64,000 nt of DNA from contig NZ_CP043329.1 of NCBI RefSeq assembly GCF_008195825.1, positions 3,472,001-3,536,000 on the forward strand, in the 5' to 3' direction. Positions 18,547 through 27,632 of the stretch are shown here, one piece after another; position 1 is the first letter of the stretch, and each line of letters starts with the position of its first letter. The notes beneath the pieces are model-generated. The model made no database searches. It was given only the letters and a program-made list of their open reading frames with translations, and had not been told where the DNA came from. Position numbers and translations under genes: made by a program. The DNA comes from Pedobacter aquae. GTDB taxonomy: Bacteria > Bacteroidota > Bacteroidia > Sphingobacteriales > Sphingobacteriaceae.

Positions 18547-19431
18547 TTAATCCCCCACTTTAAACTTATAAATCTTCACATAAGTAGTTGGCGACATCCC
18601 CGTAACTTTTTTAAAAACCCTATTAAAAGTAATGGTACTATTAAAACCTGTGGCATAAGCTATGGCTGATATAGATTCAGAATCGCCATGTAAAATTCTT
18701 CTACAAGCCTCATTAATTCTTATTTCGTTTAAAAAATTGAGGTATGTTTTCCGGGTATGTTTCTTAAAATATTTACAGAAGGCATAAGTACTTAAATGTA
18801 CCACGGCAGCAATTTTTTTGAGGGTGATATCTTCAGCATAATTCTCTAAAGTATATTGATAAATATCATTCATACGCATCCCCTCAGATTCTGAGAAAGA
18901 TTTCTTAGAAAATCCGGTAGATAAAGAACGCCAATCTTTAACCTCTTTAGAAAAATAATCAAGCAATTGCAAGAAGCTGATGAGCCTATTAAAACCGCTA
19001 GCTTTGCTAATTTTGATAATCTCCTTTGCCGTTTTTTGATAATGATTTGAAGGCAACTGCAAGCTACTATCTGTAAGTTTTAAAAATTGATGAATGGCTA
19101 CAAACTCAGGCATAGCATTTAAGGGTGCTAATAGCTGTTGCGCATCAAAAAAAATATGGATAGCATGGATATTATTCTTATTGGGCAGTTTTAGATACTT
19201 AGCGTCTCCTTTTAATAAATGCGGTTCGTTGGCGCCTAAAATATAAATATCACCAGCTTTAAAAGGTTGAGTAAAATTACCCGCAATCAATGTCCCTTCA
19301 CCTTTTAAAATTAAGCTTATTTGCACTTCTTTATGTCTGTGCAAATAATGATAAAAATTAGGGAGTATATCTTCTTGAATAACAACAGAATCACTCTTGT
19401 CTACAGGTACGGTAAATTGTATAACTTTCAT
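18547..19431 (-). CDS. AraC family transcriptional regulator with N-terminal cupin
   Basis: 294 residues. An N-terminal cupin-like sensor (HRHKEVQISLILKGEGTL ... AGDIYILGANEPH) is joined to a C-terminal AraC double HTH (about residues 195-290; ITLKKIAAVVHLSTYAFCKY and AIAYATGFNSTITFNRVFKK). It lies 55 bp downstream of the proline dehydrogenase gene on the same strand, so it may respond to proline or an intermediate and control the divergent proline genes. The link is by position only. Confidence 0.9.
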   Translation of the reverse strand: MKVIQFTVPVDKSDSVVIQEDILPNFYHYLHRHKEVQISLILKGEGTLIAGNFTQPFKAGDIYILGANEPHLLKGDAKYLKLPNKNNIHAIHIFFDAQQLLAPLNAMPEFVAIHQFLKLTDSSLQLPSNHYQKTAKEIIKISKASGFNRLISFLQLLDYFSKEVKDWRSLSTGFSKKSFSESEGMRMNDIYQYTLENYAEDITLKKIAAVVHLSTYAFCKYFKKHTRKTYLNFLNEIRINEACRRILHGDSESISAIAYATGFNSTITFNRVFKKVTGMSPTTYVKIYKFKVGD

Positions 19432-19486
19432 CTAAAATTGCTAAATGCAATTTAAAATTAGCTAAAAAAAGAGCAATATCTGATAG

Positions 19487-20692
19487 TTAAGCTTTTCTTC
19501 TTTTAATTTCTTGTTCTATAAGTTGTAGTTCTCTACTGGTTTGCCCTGCTACAGAGGTGTTTTCTTCTGCCCTTCTCATCAAATAAGGCACCACATCATC
19601 AATAGGGCCATAAGGTAAATATTTGCTGGTTGCGTATCCGGCTTTAGCCAAATTAAAAGTAATATGGTCGCTCATGCCATAAAGCTGCGAGAAATGAATA
19701 TGCGGATGTTGCTGAGGGAAACCGTATTGAGCTAAAAGTTCGGTAGCATAACTGTTGCTTTCTTCGTTATGGCTAGCAATAATTAGGTGTACTTTCTCCA
19801 AATTAGCAATCGCATAAGCTAAACCTTTATTAAAAGCATCATCTGTGGCTTGTTTTGTTGGGTGAATAGGAGAAGCATAATCATATTCCTGAGCTCTTAA
19901 ACGTTCTTTTTCCATATAAGCACCACGCACCATTTTTATACCTACTGTAAAAGAGTGTTCTTGTGCTAAACGGATACTTTCTTCTAATAAAGCAAATGCT
20001 GCTGTACGGTAAAACTGTATCGTATTAAAAATAACAGCTTGCTCTTGGTTATAAAGTTTTACAAAATGGAAAGTTAAGGCATCAATGGTATCTTGAATCC
20101 AAGTTTCTTCGGCATCTACCAAAACTCCAATATGTTGTTGTTTAGCGGCTTCTACAATAGCGGTAATTTTAGCTAAAAGTAGTTGAAGTTCTTTTTGTTC
20201 TTCTTTAGATAATTTTTCAGGATTGGGCAATACAAAAGGATGTGGTTGAATGAGGTTATTTAACTTCTCTAAAAAGCTAAAACGAGCCAAGCCCGTAACT
20301 TTAATGCTGATAAAAGGAGCAGATGATTGTGCGCCAGCATAATGAATAAGAGAGATAAACTCCTCACAAGTTTTGGTGAAGCTTTCTTCATTTTCTTTCC
20401 CTTCGGCACCATAATCTAAAATGGCTTTTACCTGATATTGGTTTAGCGTTTTTAATACCGTTTTGGTTTCTTCTAAGCTCTCGCCGCCAATAAATACTTT
20501 AAAAATGCTATTGCGTAAAATGCCTTTTATAGGAAGCTTCCACCTAAGTGCTAAGGGTGTTAATTTGGTTCCAATTTTTACCAGCCATTGGAATTTCATT
20601 AAAGAGAAAATAAAATGCGCTTGGGCCAATTCTTTGTCTGTTTTATGCGAAAAGGCAATGGCTGTATCGTTAAAAGAAACCTTCTTATTCAT
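19487..20692 (-). CDS. Proline dehydrogenase
   Basis: FAD enzyme that oxidises proline to pyrroline-5-carboxylate, the first step of proline catabolism. It is the monofunctional 401-residue form with the PRODH TIM barrel. Diagnostic segments include VGIKMVRGAYMEKERLRA, IIASHNEES, YGMSD and the C-terminal YLPYGPIDDVVPYLMRRAEE. Electrons normally go to the quinone pool. It is transcribed divergently from pruA, which encodes the second step, across a 220-bp shared control region. Confidence 0.95.
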   Translation of the reverse strand: MNKKVSFNDTAIAFSHKTDKELAQAHFIFSLMKFQWLVKIGTKLTPLALRWKLPIKGILRNSIFKVFIGGESLEETKTVLKTLNQYQVKAILDYGAEGKENEESFTKTCEEFISLIHYAGAQSSAPFISIKVTGLARFSFLEKLNNLIQPHPFVLPNPEKLSKEEQKELQLLLAKITAIVEAAKQQHIGVLVDAEETWIQDTIDALTFHFVKLYNQEQAVIFNTIQFYRTAAFALLEESIRLAQEHSFTVGIKMVRGAYMEKERLRAQEYDYASPIHPTKQATDDAFNKGLAYAIANLEKVHLIIASHNEESNSYATELLAQYGFPQQHPHIHFSQLYGMSDHITFNLAKAGYATSKYLPYGPIDDVVPYLMRRAEENTSVAGQTSRELQLIEQEIKRRKA

Positions 20693-20832
20693 TATCTATT
20701 TTATAATATATCAAAAATAATAAGCAAACATTTATTTGCCTTCTTTTGGCAATTTTAGACTATTAATGGACAATTTTTGTTATATCTAAATCCTGTATTA
20801 GCGCTTACTTTGTTAAACAAAAACTAGGCTAT

Positions 20833-20860
20833 TTGTTTTGAAAAGCTTGTTTTAAGTTTA
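20833..20860 (+). promoter_or_regulatory. Possible promoter of pruA
   Basis: TTG (20833-20835), 17 nt, then TAAGTTTA (20853-20860), one mismatch from TAnnTTTG. The leader would be about 45 nt to ATG 20913. No clear matching promoter is seen for the divergent proline dehydrogenase gene. Confidence 0.35.
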
Positions 20861-20912
20861 GAGATAGAAACATCAGGTACACATTTTGTGTGTTACCAAT
20901 AAATATCAAGAA

Positions 20913-22541
20913 ATGTTGAAAGGATTTTTTAATGTACCAGTTCCGGTTAACGAGCCTGTTTTGCAATATGCAAAGGGAAGTAAAGAGCGTGATTTGTTAA
21001 AAATTGCTTTGGATAAGGTATATGCTACAACACTTGATATCCCGATGTTTATTGGTGCCCAGGAAGTTAAAACTGGCGAAACAGGAAGCATTCGTCCGCC
21101 ACATGCGCACCAAAAAGTAATTGCAAATTTTCATAAGGGAGATAAAAGTCATGTAGCCATGGCAATTTCCGAAGCTTTAAAAGCTAAAGAAAATTGGGAA
21201 AATACATCCTGGGAACATCGGGCAGCTATATTTTTAAGAGCTGCGGATTTAATTGCCGGAAAATATAGATATGATTTAAATGCAGCCACTATGGCGGGGC
21301 AATCTAAAAATGCTTATCAAGCAGAAATAGATTCGGCTTGCGAGTTGATAGATTTTTTACGTTTTAACGTAAAATACATGACCGAGATTTATCAGCAACA
21401 GCCACCAGTATCTCCGGCAGGCAGCTGGAATAGGGTAGAGCAACGCCCTTTAGAAGGCTTTGTATTTGCCTTAACGCCTTTTAATTTTACCGCTATTGCC
21501 GGAAATTTACCTGCATCAGTTGCGTTAATGGGTAATGTAGTGGTTTGGAAACCAGCCGATACACAAATTTATGCAGCACAATTAATCATGCGTATTTTCT
21601 TAGAAGCAGGTTTACCCGCTGGCGTTATCAATTTAATTTATGGCGATGGCCCAAGTATAGGAGAGGTTATTTTTAAACATCCAGATTTTGCTGGGATACA
21701 TTTTACAGGCTCAACCAAAGTTTTTCAAGAAATATGGAAAACTATAGGAGAAAACATCCATCTCTATAAAACCTACCCACGTATCGTTGGCGAAACAGGA
21801 GGTAAAGATTTTATTCTGGTACATGCTAGCGCAGATGTTAAAGCAGCATCAACAGCTATTGCCAGAGGAGCGTTTGAATATCAAGGGCAAAAATGTTCAG
21901 CAGCATCAAGGGTTTATGTTTCAAATGCTGTTTGGCCAACTTTAAAAGAGCTATTATTAAAAGATGTAGCTAGTTTTAAGATGGGCCCAGTAGAAGATTT
22001 TAGCAATTTCATAAATGCGGTTATTGATGAAAAATCTTTTGATAAACTAGCCAAAGCCATAGGCGATGCTAAGCAAGCCGATGGTGTAGAAATTATTGCT
22101 GGCGGTCATTACGATAAATCCGTCGGGTATTTTATTGAGCCTACCATTTTAGTAACACAAGACCCTCATTATAGCAGCATGAGCGATGAATTATTTGGAC
22201 CTGTTTTAAGCATTTATGTTTATGATGATGAGCAATTTGATGAAACTTTAGATTTGATAGATCAAACATCTGCTTACGCTTTAACTGGTGCAATTTTAGC
22301 TAATGATAGATACGTGATAGAAAAGGCAGCTTATAAATTGAGAAATGCAGCGGGTAATTTTTATATCAACGATAAGTGTACCGGTGCGGTAGTAGGTCAA
22401 CAACCCTTTGGCGGAGCCAGAGCTTCTGGTACCAATGATAAAGCCGGCTCTATGATTAATTTATTAAGATGGGTTTCCCCGAGAACAATAAAAGAGACTT
22501 TTAATCCGCCTACGGATTATAGATATCCATTTATGGAGTAA
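20913..22541 (+). CDS. pruA: L-glutamate gamma-semialdehyde dehydrogenase (P5C dehydrogenase)
   Basis: NAD-dependent aldehyde dehydrogenase that completes proline conversion to glutamate. The catalytic Cys328 (GQKCSAASRVY) and general base Glu294 (VGETGGKDF) are present, as are the FTGSTKVF cofactor loop and the C-terminal PFGGARASGTNDKAG that marks the P5C dehydrogenase branch. ATG 20913 (MLKGFFNVPVPVNEP) is chosen because that is the usual start in this lineage; the in-frame TTG at 20886 would add nine residues. 542 residues. A terminator follows. Confidence 0.95.
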   Translation: MLKGFFNVPVPVNEPVLQYAKGSKERDLLKIALDKVYATTLDIPMFIGAQEVKTGETGSIRPPHAHQKVIANFHKGDKSHVAMAISEALKAKENWENTSWEHRAAIFLRAADLIAGKYRYDLNAATMAGQSKNAYQAEIDSACELIDFLRFNVKYMTEIYQQQPPVSPAGSWNRVEQRPLEGFVFALTPFNFTAIAGNLPASVALMGNVVVWKPADTQIYAAQLIMRIFLEAGLPAGVINLIYGDGPSIGEVIFKHPDFAGIHFTGSTKVFQEIWKTIGENIHLYKTYPRIVGETGGKDFILVHASADVKAASTAIARGAFEYQGQKCSAASRVYVSNAVWPTLKELLLKDVASFKMGPVEDFSNFINAVIDEKSFDKLAKAIGDAKQADGVEIIAGGHYDKSVGYFIEPTILVTQDPHYSSMSDELFGPVLSIYVYDDEQFDETLDLIDQTSAYALTGAILANDRYVIEKAAYKLRNAAGNFYINDKCTGAVVGQQPFGGARASGTNDKAGSMINLLRWVSPRTIKETFNPPTDYRYPFME

Positions 22542-22582
22542 AGAAATTCATTGTTTAAGTGAATATGTTTAGGTTTAAGTTT

Positions 22583-22613
22583 AGCTGTCTCCATAATGGA
22601 GGCAGCTTTTTTT
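22583..22613 (+). terminator. Rho-independent terminator after pruA
   Basis: Ten-base stem AGCTGTCTCC / GGAGGCAGCT (one G-T pair) with a 5-nt loop, followed by seven T residues, 42 nt past the pruA stop. Confidence 0.85.
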
Positions 22614-22695
22614 ATGAAGTATTTTAATATAAAATTTGAATCTATAGGTTAATCATGGCGGTATCTATCATAAAAAACCTTGCGTTAAATTAATT

Positions 22696-22725
22696 TTGAC
22701 TAATGGTAGAATGATTCTATTTTTG
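22696..22725 (+). promoter_or_regulatory. Promoter of the Fic gene
   Basis: TTG (22696-22698), exactly 19 nt, then TATTTTTG (22718-22725), a full consensus match. Transcription would begin near 22730-22732. This argues for ATG 22748 rather than ATG 22736 as the start codon. Confidence 0.7.
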
Positions 22726-22747
22726 ATACTATCAAATGATACTATCA
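22724..22747. promoter_or_regulatory. Twin palindromic operator at the Fic promoter
   Basis: Two copies of the perfect 11-bp palindrome TGATA-C-TATCA lie at 22724-22734 and 22737-22747, 13 bp centre to centre. They cover the end of the -7 element, the transcription start and the leader up to the start codon. The arrangement is that of an autorepressor site. The Fic protein itself has a C-terminal winged-helix-like region and is the obvious candidate ligand. Confidence 0.6.
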
Positions 22748-23701
22748 ATGACGCCTCCTTACGATATAACTCCAAAAATTTTAAAGCAAATAACCGTTAT
22801 TTCTGAGAAGATAGGTGAAATTAATGCTAATTATCTTCATAAACCATCGCCCCAGCTTCGTAAGCAAAATAGAATAAAAACTATTCATTCTTCATTACAG
22901 ATAGAGGGAAATACCTTAACCGAAGAACAAATAACCGCATTGATAGAGCATAAAAGAATTATAGGTCCGGAAAAGGATGTTTTAGAAGTCTTAAATGCAA
23001 TTAAAGTTTATGATGATTTAAAAAAATACAAATTTAGTGTAGAAAAAAGCTTTTTAAAAGCTCATCAGGAACTAATGGGTGGTTTAATAAAATCTCCGGG
23101 AGATTATAGAAAGCAAGGTGTTGGAATAGTTAAAGGAACACAGGTGACGCATGTAGCACCTCCATTTGAGCAAGTACCACACCTCATGAAGGACTTATTT
23201 GAGTATCTAAAAAAAGATGATGAGTTACCTTTAATCAAAAGTTGCGTATTTCATTATGAAGTAGAGTTTATTCATCCTTTTCTTGATGGAAACGGTAGAA
23301 TGGGAAGATTATGGCAAACATTAATCTTAATGAGTGAATATCCGGTTTTTGAGTTTTTACCATTTGAAACATTAATTAGCCAAACTCAAGATGCATATTA
23401 TCAATCATTAGCTTTAAGTGATAAGTCTGGCAAATCAACTCCTTTTATAGAGTATATGCTAGGCGTTATTCAGCAATCTCTGGAAAACTTATTAAATTAT
23501 AATAACCTCATTTTAAAAGATATAGATCGTTTAGAATACTTCTTGAGCTTAGGAATAAAAGAGTTTAGTAGGAAAGATTACATGAATGTTTTTAAAGATT
23601 TATCATCAGCAACCGCAAGTAGAGATTTAAAAAAGGGAGTTGAATTAAATATGTTTAAGAATATAGGTAATCTAAATAAAACTATATATAGATTAAAATA
23701 G
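22748..23701 (+). CDS. Fic family protein with inhibitory motif (class II)
   Basis: Predicted AMP-transferase acting on a protein hydroxyl. The complete catalytic loop HPFLDGNGR is at residues 176-184. An N-terminal inhibitory helix with the S-x3-E-G motif (Ser49 ... Glu53-Gly54, in SSLQIEGN) marks a class II Fic protein that is held off by its own glutamate. The C-terminal 70 residues ([20 protein letters not shown]) look like a winged helix. ATG 22748 is preferred because ATG 22736 would sit almost on the transcription start. 317 residues. It stands alone with its own operator. Confidence 0.9.
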   Translation: MTPPYDITPKILKQITVISEKIGEINANYLHKPSPQLRKQNRIKTIHSSLQIEGNTLTEEQITALIEHKRIIGPEKDVLEVLNAIKVYDDLKKYKFSVEKSFLKAHQELMGGLIKSPGDYRKQGVGIVKGTQVTHVAPPFEQVPHLMKDLFEYLKKDDELPLIKSCVFHYEVEFIHPFLDGNGRMGRLWQTLILMSEYPVFEFLPFETLISQTQDAYYQSLALSDKSGKSTPFIEYMLGVIQQSLENLLNYNNLILKDIDRLEYFLSLGIKEFSRKDYMNVFKDLSSATASRDLKKGVELNMFKNIGNLNKTIYRLK

Positions 23702-23784
23702 AATTTAATTTATCACAAGTTTTTACCACTCTTCTTATAATTGTCAGCTTTTTATACCCTTTAGTCAAGAAAAATAAAATTTAT

Positions 23785-23814
23785 TTGATACATTCTTTAT
23801 TAATCGTAATATTG
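23785..23814 (+). promoter_or_regulatory. Promoter of the ars operon
   Basis: TTG (23785-23787), exactly 19 nt, then TAATATTG (23807-23814), one mismatch from TAnnTTTG. The leader to ATG 23827 would be very short. Confidence 0.55.
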
Positions 23815-23820
23815 CAATAT
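23809..23820. promoter_or_regulatory. Candidate ArsR operator
   Basis: ATATTGCAATAT is a perfect 12-bp palindrome lying over the -7 element and the transcription start, six bases before the arsR start codon. This is the place expected for repression by an ArsR/SmtB protein. Confidence 0.55.
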
Positions 23821-23826
23821 ATAGAT

Positions 23827-24156
23827 ATGGGAATTACAAGAACAGAAATATTTACAGATGAGCAAAACCAATTGGCTACACTTCTGAAAGCCTTGGCGCA
23901 TCCGGCTCGTATTGCCATTTTACAGCGTATTATGGTGGCTAATACTTGTATTTGTGGAGATTTGGTGGGCGAATTAGGCTTGGCACAAGCTACCATATCG
24001 CAGCATTTAAAAGAATTAAAAAATGCGGGTTTAATACAAGGAACCATCGATGGTGTAAGCGTTTGTTATTGTATTCATCCAGAAAACTGGAAAAAATTAG
24101 AACAGCATTTAAATGGCTTTTTAAAAGAATTTAAAGGCCCTGTAAGCTGTTGCTAA
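23827..24156 (+). CDS. ArsR/SmtB family metalloregulator
   Basis: Winged-helix repressor of 109 residues that should leave DNA on binding As(III). The helix containing NTCICGDLV supplies a Cys-x-Cys pair as in arsenic-sensing ArsR. The recognition helix is [20 protein letters not shown], and the protein ends in Cys-Cys. ATG 23827 (MGITRTEIF) is used; an upstream in-frame TTG at 23785 is part of the promoter. It is first in an operon with a DUF6428-like gene, arsC and an ACR3 pump, which supports arsenic as inducer. Confidence 0.92.
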   Translation: MGITRTEIFTDEQNQLATLLKALAHPARIAILQRIMVANTCICGDLVGELGLAQATISQHLKELKNAGLIQGTIDGVSVCYCIHPENWKKLEQHLNGFLKEFKGPVSCC

Positions 24157-24184
24157 AATGGATTAATCATTAAATCATAATATT

Positions 24185-24751
24185 ATGAATATTTCAGAAA
24201 TGATGACTTGGAACGAGTTTAGGACTGCTCTAGTAGCGCATCCTTTATTAGATTTACAATTTCAATATGCTGAGGATAAATGGGTTTCGCCTTCTTATCA
24301 TATCACAGAATTGAAGCATGCACCTATCACTTCTGTAGATTGTGGTGGTGTGGTTAACAAATGGACAGAAATTATCCTCCAGCTTTGGGTGCCAGAGAAT
24401 CAGCAACAGCTTAAATCTATGAAGGTTAGAAAAGCTATTTCGATTATAGAATTGGTAGAAAAAGCTTTAAGTATTGAACCCAATGCGGTTGTAAAAGTAG
24501 AATTTGGTAACCAAGAATATGATACCAGACAGCTATTACCAAAAGCTTTTATCAAAGATGAGGAGAATTTCATCATCGATTTAAGACCCGATGTTACCCA
24601 ATGTAAAGCTATAGAAAGAGGTGGAAGTTGTGGTACTACAGCAACCGGTGAAGAGTGCTGTACACCATCGGCTGAAAAGCCAAAAATTCAATTAAAAAAC
24701 TTAGTTACACAAGAAGGTAGCAGCTGCGAACCTGGTTCTGGATGTTGTTAA
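24185..24751 (+). CDS. DUF6428-like protein of the arsenic operon
   Basis: 188 residues. The first 130 form a compact alpha/beta region (LKHAPITSVDCGG, IILQLWVPENQQQLKSMKV). The tail is Cys-rich, with C-x-tract segments SCGTTATGEECC and GSSCEPGSGCC, giving eight or more cysteines suited to binding a soft metal(loid). It sits between arsR and arsC with 25-30 bp gaps. Proteins of this kind are regularly found in Bacteroidota ars operons, but their biochemistry is, as far as I know, not established. A chaperone or As(III)-buffer role is an inference. Confidence 0.8.
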   Translation: MNISEMMTWNEFRTALVAHPLLDLQFQYAEDKWVSPSYHITELKHAPITSVDCGGVVNKWTEIILQLWVPENQQQLKSMKVRKAISIIELVEKALSIEPNAVVKVEFGNQEYDTRQLLPKAFIKDEENFIIDLRPDVTQCKAIERGGSCGTTATGEECCTPSAEKPKIQLKNLVTQEGSSCEPGSGCC

Positions 24752-24775
24752 TTATCATTAATTTAAATAGTATAA

Positions 24776-25195
24776 ATGAATATTTTAATTTTATGTACGG
24801 GCAATAGTTGCAGAAGCCAAATTGCTGAAGGTTATTTAAAGCATTTTGCAAAAGAGCATGCAAACGTTTATAGTGCTGGGATAGAAACCCATGGCGTTAA
24901 CCCAAGGGCTATTGCTACCATGCAAGAAGATGGTATAGATATTTCTAAGCATACTTCTAACCATGTGGATGAATACACTAGCATAGATTTTGATTATATG
25001 ATAACTGTGTGTGACCATGCAAAAGAAAATTGTCCGTATTTTCCTACACAGGCTCAGAAATTTCATTACAACTTTCCAGACCCAGCCAAAGCACAAGGTA
25101 CAGAAGAAGAAATTATGGCTCAGTTTAGAGAAGTAAGAGAAATGATTAAAAATTACGCACAAAATTTTGTAGCTACCTACGTTAAAAAAGATTAA
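24776..25195 (+). CDS. arsC: Arsenate reductase, thioredoxin-coupled (low-MW phosphatase fold)
   Basis: Reduces arsenate to arsenite in the cytosol. The P-loop CTGNSCRS gives Cys7 and Arg13. Cys79 and Cys86 (VCDHAKENC) complete the three-cysteine relay, with the same 72 and 7 residue spacing as Staphylococcus pI258 ArsC (Cys10, Cys82, Cys89). 139 residues. It is followed 3 bp later by the ACR3 pump gene. Confidence 0.93.
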   Translation: MNILILCTGNSCRSQIAEGYLKHFAKEHANVYSAGIETHGVNPRAIATMQEDGIDISKHTSNHVDEYTSIDFDYMITVCDHAKENCPYFPTQAQKFHYNFPDPAKAQGTEEEIMAQFREVREMIKNYAQNFVATYVKKD

Positions 25196-25198
25196 GAT

Positions 25199-26269
25199 AT
25201 GTCGGCAAATAACTGCGCTCCGGCGGTAGAGCGAATAAAATTAGGTTTTTTAGATCGTAACTTAACCTTATGGATTTTTATGGCCATGATACTGGGCGTA
25301 GCCTTGGGTTATTTTCTCCCTTCGTCTTCTACTTTTATCAATTCTTTTTCTAGCGGAACAACCAACATACCTTTAGCCATAGGTTTAATTTTAATGATGT
25401 ACCCGCCATTGGCAAAAGTAAAATATGAAAACATGGGCGAGGTATTTAAAAACACGAAAGTGTTAAGCGCTTCGCTTATTCTAAATTGGGTTATTGGCCC
25501 TATTTTGATGTTTGTTTTGGCAATTACTTTTTTGGCTAACTACCCAGAATATATGATTGGCTTAATTTTAATTGGCTTAGCCCGATGTATTGCCATGGTA
25601 GTAGTTTGGAATGAGCTGGCCGAAGGAAACCGGGAATACGCAGCAGGTTTAATTGCCTTAAACAGTATTTTTCAAGTGCTTTTATATAGCGTTTATGCTT
25701 ATATTTTCATTACCGTTTTACCTCCCTATTTTGGCTTAAGCAGTTTAGCTGTTGATATTAGCATGAGCCAAATTGCCGAGAGTGTTTTGATCTATTTAGG
25801 GATTCCCTTTTTAATGGGCATAATAAGCAGGTACAGCCTGATAAAATTAAAAGGCGAAACGTGGTTTCAAGAAAAATTTGTGCCTTTTATATCGCCCATT
25901 ACCTTAATTGCCTTACTTTTTACCATTGTAGTGATGTTTAGCCTAAAAGGTAAATTGATGATGCAAATCCCTTTAGATGTGGTTAGAATTGCCATTCCCT
26001 TACTCATTTACTTTGTGCTGATGTTTATCCTGAGTTTTTATGTAGGTAAATATTTTGGCGCCGATTATTCAAAATCAACATCTATAGCCTTTACAGCTAC
26101 CGGAAATAATTTTGAATTGGCTATAGCCGTAGCTATAGGTGTTTTTGGTATTAACTCTGGACAGGCTTTCGCCGGAGTTATTGGTCCTTTAGTAGAAGTA
26201 CCCGCTTTAATAGCTTTGGTAAATTTAGCCTTTTGGTTTAGAAAGAAGTATTATCCTGTGGGTACTTGA
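25199..26269 (+). CDS. arsB: ACR3 family arsenite efflux transporter
   Basis: 356-residue inner-membrane antiporter with about ten TM helices that exports As(III) produced by ArsC. The conserved helix with the essential cysteine is visible ([18 protein letters not shown]), as is the second conserved region [23 protein letters not shown]3 is structurally related to the BASS transporters, but these motifs separate it from them. Last gene of the ars operon; a terminator hairpin follows. Confidence 0.95.
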   Translation: MSANNCAPAVERIKLGFLDRNLTLWIFMAMILGVALGYFLPSSSTFINSFSSGTTNIPLAIGLILMMYPPLAKVKYENMGEVFKNTKVLSASLILNWVIGPILMFVLAITFLANYPEYMIGLILIGLARCIAMVVVWNELAEGNREYAAGLIALNSIFQVLLYSVYAYIFITVLPPYFGLSSLAVDISMSQIAESVLIYLGIPFLMGIISRYSLIKLKGETWFQEKFVPFISPITLIALLFTIVVMFSLKGKLMMQIPLDVVRIAIPLLIYFVLMFILSFYVGKYFGADYSKSTSIAFTATGNNFELAIAVAIGVFGINSGQAFAGVIGPLVEVPALIALVNLAFWFRKKYYPVGT

Positions 26270-26317
26270 ATAGTCTTTGCAAAACACTGTTATAGGGATT
26301 GCAATAAAGAAATTAAT

Positions 26318-26353
26318 AAAGAGTGCTTATCCCTAACTTGCCAAGCACTCTTT
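26318..26353. terminator. Bidirectional terminator between arsB and the convergent gene
   Basis: Perfect 11-bp arms AAAGAGTGCTT (26318-26328) and AAGCACTCTTT (26343-26353) with a 14-nt loop, placed between two convergent genes. Confidence 0.7.
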
Positions 26354-26366
26354 CATTAAAAGAATT

Positions 26367-26675
26367 TTAAGGTTTCTGCGGTTTTAAAGCCGATTCTTTG
26401 ATATAAATTTTATTTCCTTTACTATCAACATAGTAAATGCGGTCTTTACCATCGCGGTAAACGCTTTGTCCGGCTGGCCCAACTTTATCTTTTATTTGTT
26501 GGTCTAGAATTTTTGCGCCGCCTTTTACACCCAGTTCTGCGGTTTTGTTACCAACTTTCTTTGCGCCTTTTTTAATATCGTTTACAACAGTATCTGTTTT
26601 GGTTTCTTTTTCTTGGGCAAATGCGGCAATACTTACCATGCCAGCAAAAGCGGTTGTTAAAATTAACTTTTTCAT
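26367..26675 (-). CDS. Small secreted protein of unknown function
   Basis: 102 residues with a signal peptide (MKKLILTTAFAGMVSIAAFA) and a mature part rich in Lys. An amphipathic stretch (NDIKKGAKKVGNKTAELG) resembles the repeated helices of stress-type or LEA-like proteins. The C-terminal part (VYRDGKDRIYYVDSKGNKIY) is beta-hairpin-like. Likely periplasmic. No enzyme motif seen. Confidence 0.75.
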   Translation of the reverse strand: MKKLILTTAFAGMVSIAAFAQEKETKTDTVVNDIKKGAKKVGNKTAELGVKGGAKILDQQIKDKVGPAGQSVYRDGKDRIYYVDSKGNKIYIKESALKPQKP

Positions 26676-26717
26676 AGTATTTTATTTTAGAGAGCTATCT
26701 TCCAAAAGAGATGCCAA

Positions 26718-27284
26718 TTATAAAGGCTGGTTGTGGTTTATGAAGCTTTCTGGCTGTTGTATATCCAATTTATAGGTTTTGCCTTGGTTTAACAAGGCTT
26801 GAAAGCTATGTTTAGATGATGCTTGGTATGGATAGTTTTTTAATGCTTTAGCGGTGTAAATGGCGCATAAAGGTTCCCAAAATTGTTGGTTATGGTAGGC
26901 GTAATAATCATAATCAGGAAACTGTTGATAGCTTTCTATCAGTTTAGTTAGGGTAGCGGTTTGTAGATTTATCAAATCGCAAGCTAAAACTATAAAGTCT
27001 GTTTCAGGGTGTAGTTGATGTGCAGATAACAAGCCGTTTAATGGTCCTTCAACCTCATGCTGGTCTATAATGAAGCTAGCTGGGTTAAAGTATTTCTGAT
27101 ATGGCTCTAACTGTGTTTTATTAATAGAAATAAAGGTTTTAAGGGCAAAAGGTTTAAGTTTATCAGCCATAAAGGTAAACCAAGGCTGTTTATCTTTTAA
27201 ACTATCATTTAAAATTAAGCCTTTATCGGTCCCCATTCTTTTACTTTGGCCTCCGCATAAAATTAATCCGCTTAAAGATGTCAT
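26718..27284 (-). CDS. mobA: Molybdenum cofactor guanylyltransferase
   Basis: Transfers GMP from GTP to Mo-molybdopterin, producing the bis-MGD cofactor that the nitrate reductase in this window needs. The N-terminal nucleotide loop LILCGGQSKRMGTDKG is characteristic, followed by an Asp in LACDLINL for metal binding. 188 residues, typical. It lies 4 bp after the SelW-like gene on the same strand, apart from the other Mo-cofactor genes but within the same island. Confidence 0.92.
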   Translation of the reverse strand: MTSLSGLILCGGQSKRMGTDKGLILNDSLKDKQPWFTFMADKLKPFALKTFISINKTQLEPYQKYFNPASFIIDQHEVEGPLNGLLSAHQLHPETDFIVLACDLINLQTATLTKLIESYQQFPDYDYYAYHNQQFWEPLCAIYTAKALKNYPYQASSKHSFQALLNQGKTYKLDIQQPESFINHNQPL

Positions 27285-27288
27285 CAGC

Positions 27289-27567
27289 TTATTTTTTATC
27301 AGAATGACCTAAGCTTTTATCAGGATTTACCTGGTCTCTTATCAGTTGTTTCAGTTCTTTTACTTCTGGAAATCTACCTTCTTTTTTCCTATCAAACAGC
27401 TCAAGCTCATTTATGCTGATGGTATATTTACCACTTGTTTCGCTAGGTTTTAGGCTTACGGCACTTACATCATCTGTAAAAGTTGATAAAATTTCTTGTG
27501 CCATATAAGCTGCTCTTAACATCCAATTACATTTTGGGCAATATTCTATGGTGATGGTTGGTTTCAT
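27289..27567 (-). CDS. SelT/SelW/SelH (Rdx) family thioredoxin-like protein
   Basis: 92 residues of the Rdx family with the redox motif Cys10-Pro-Lys-Cys13 in ITIEYCPKCNWMLRA. The residue that is selenocysteine in animal SelW is cysteine here. The body (FDRKKEGRFPEVKELKQLIRD) matches the family. Redox partners are unknown. It precedes mobA by 4 bp, suggesting joint expression. Confidence 0.9.
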   Translation of the reverse strand: MKPTITIEYCPKCNWMLRAAYMAQEILSTFTDDVSAVSLKPSETSGKYTISINELELFDRKKEGRFPEVKELKQLIRDQVNPDKSLGHSDKK

Positions 27568-27632
27568 TTAAAAAACTATTTAAATTTAAATAATCAAATT
27601 GCTGAAATATTATTTGTTAAATTACACAAGAT

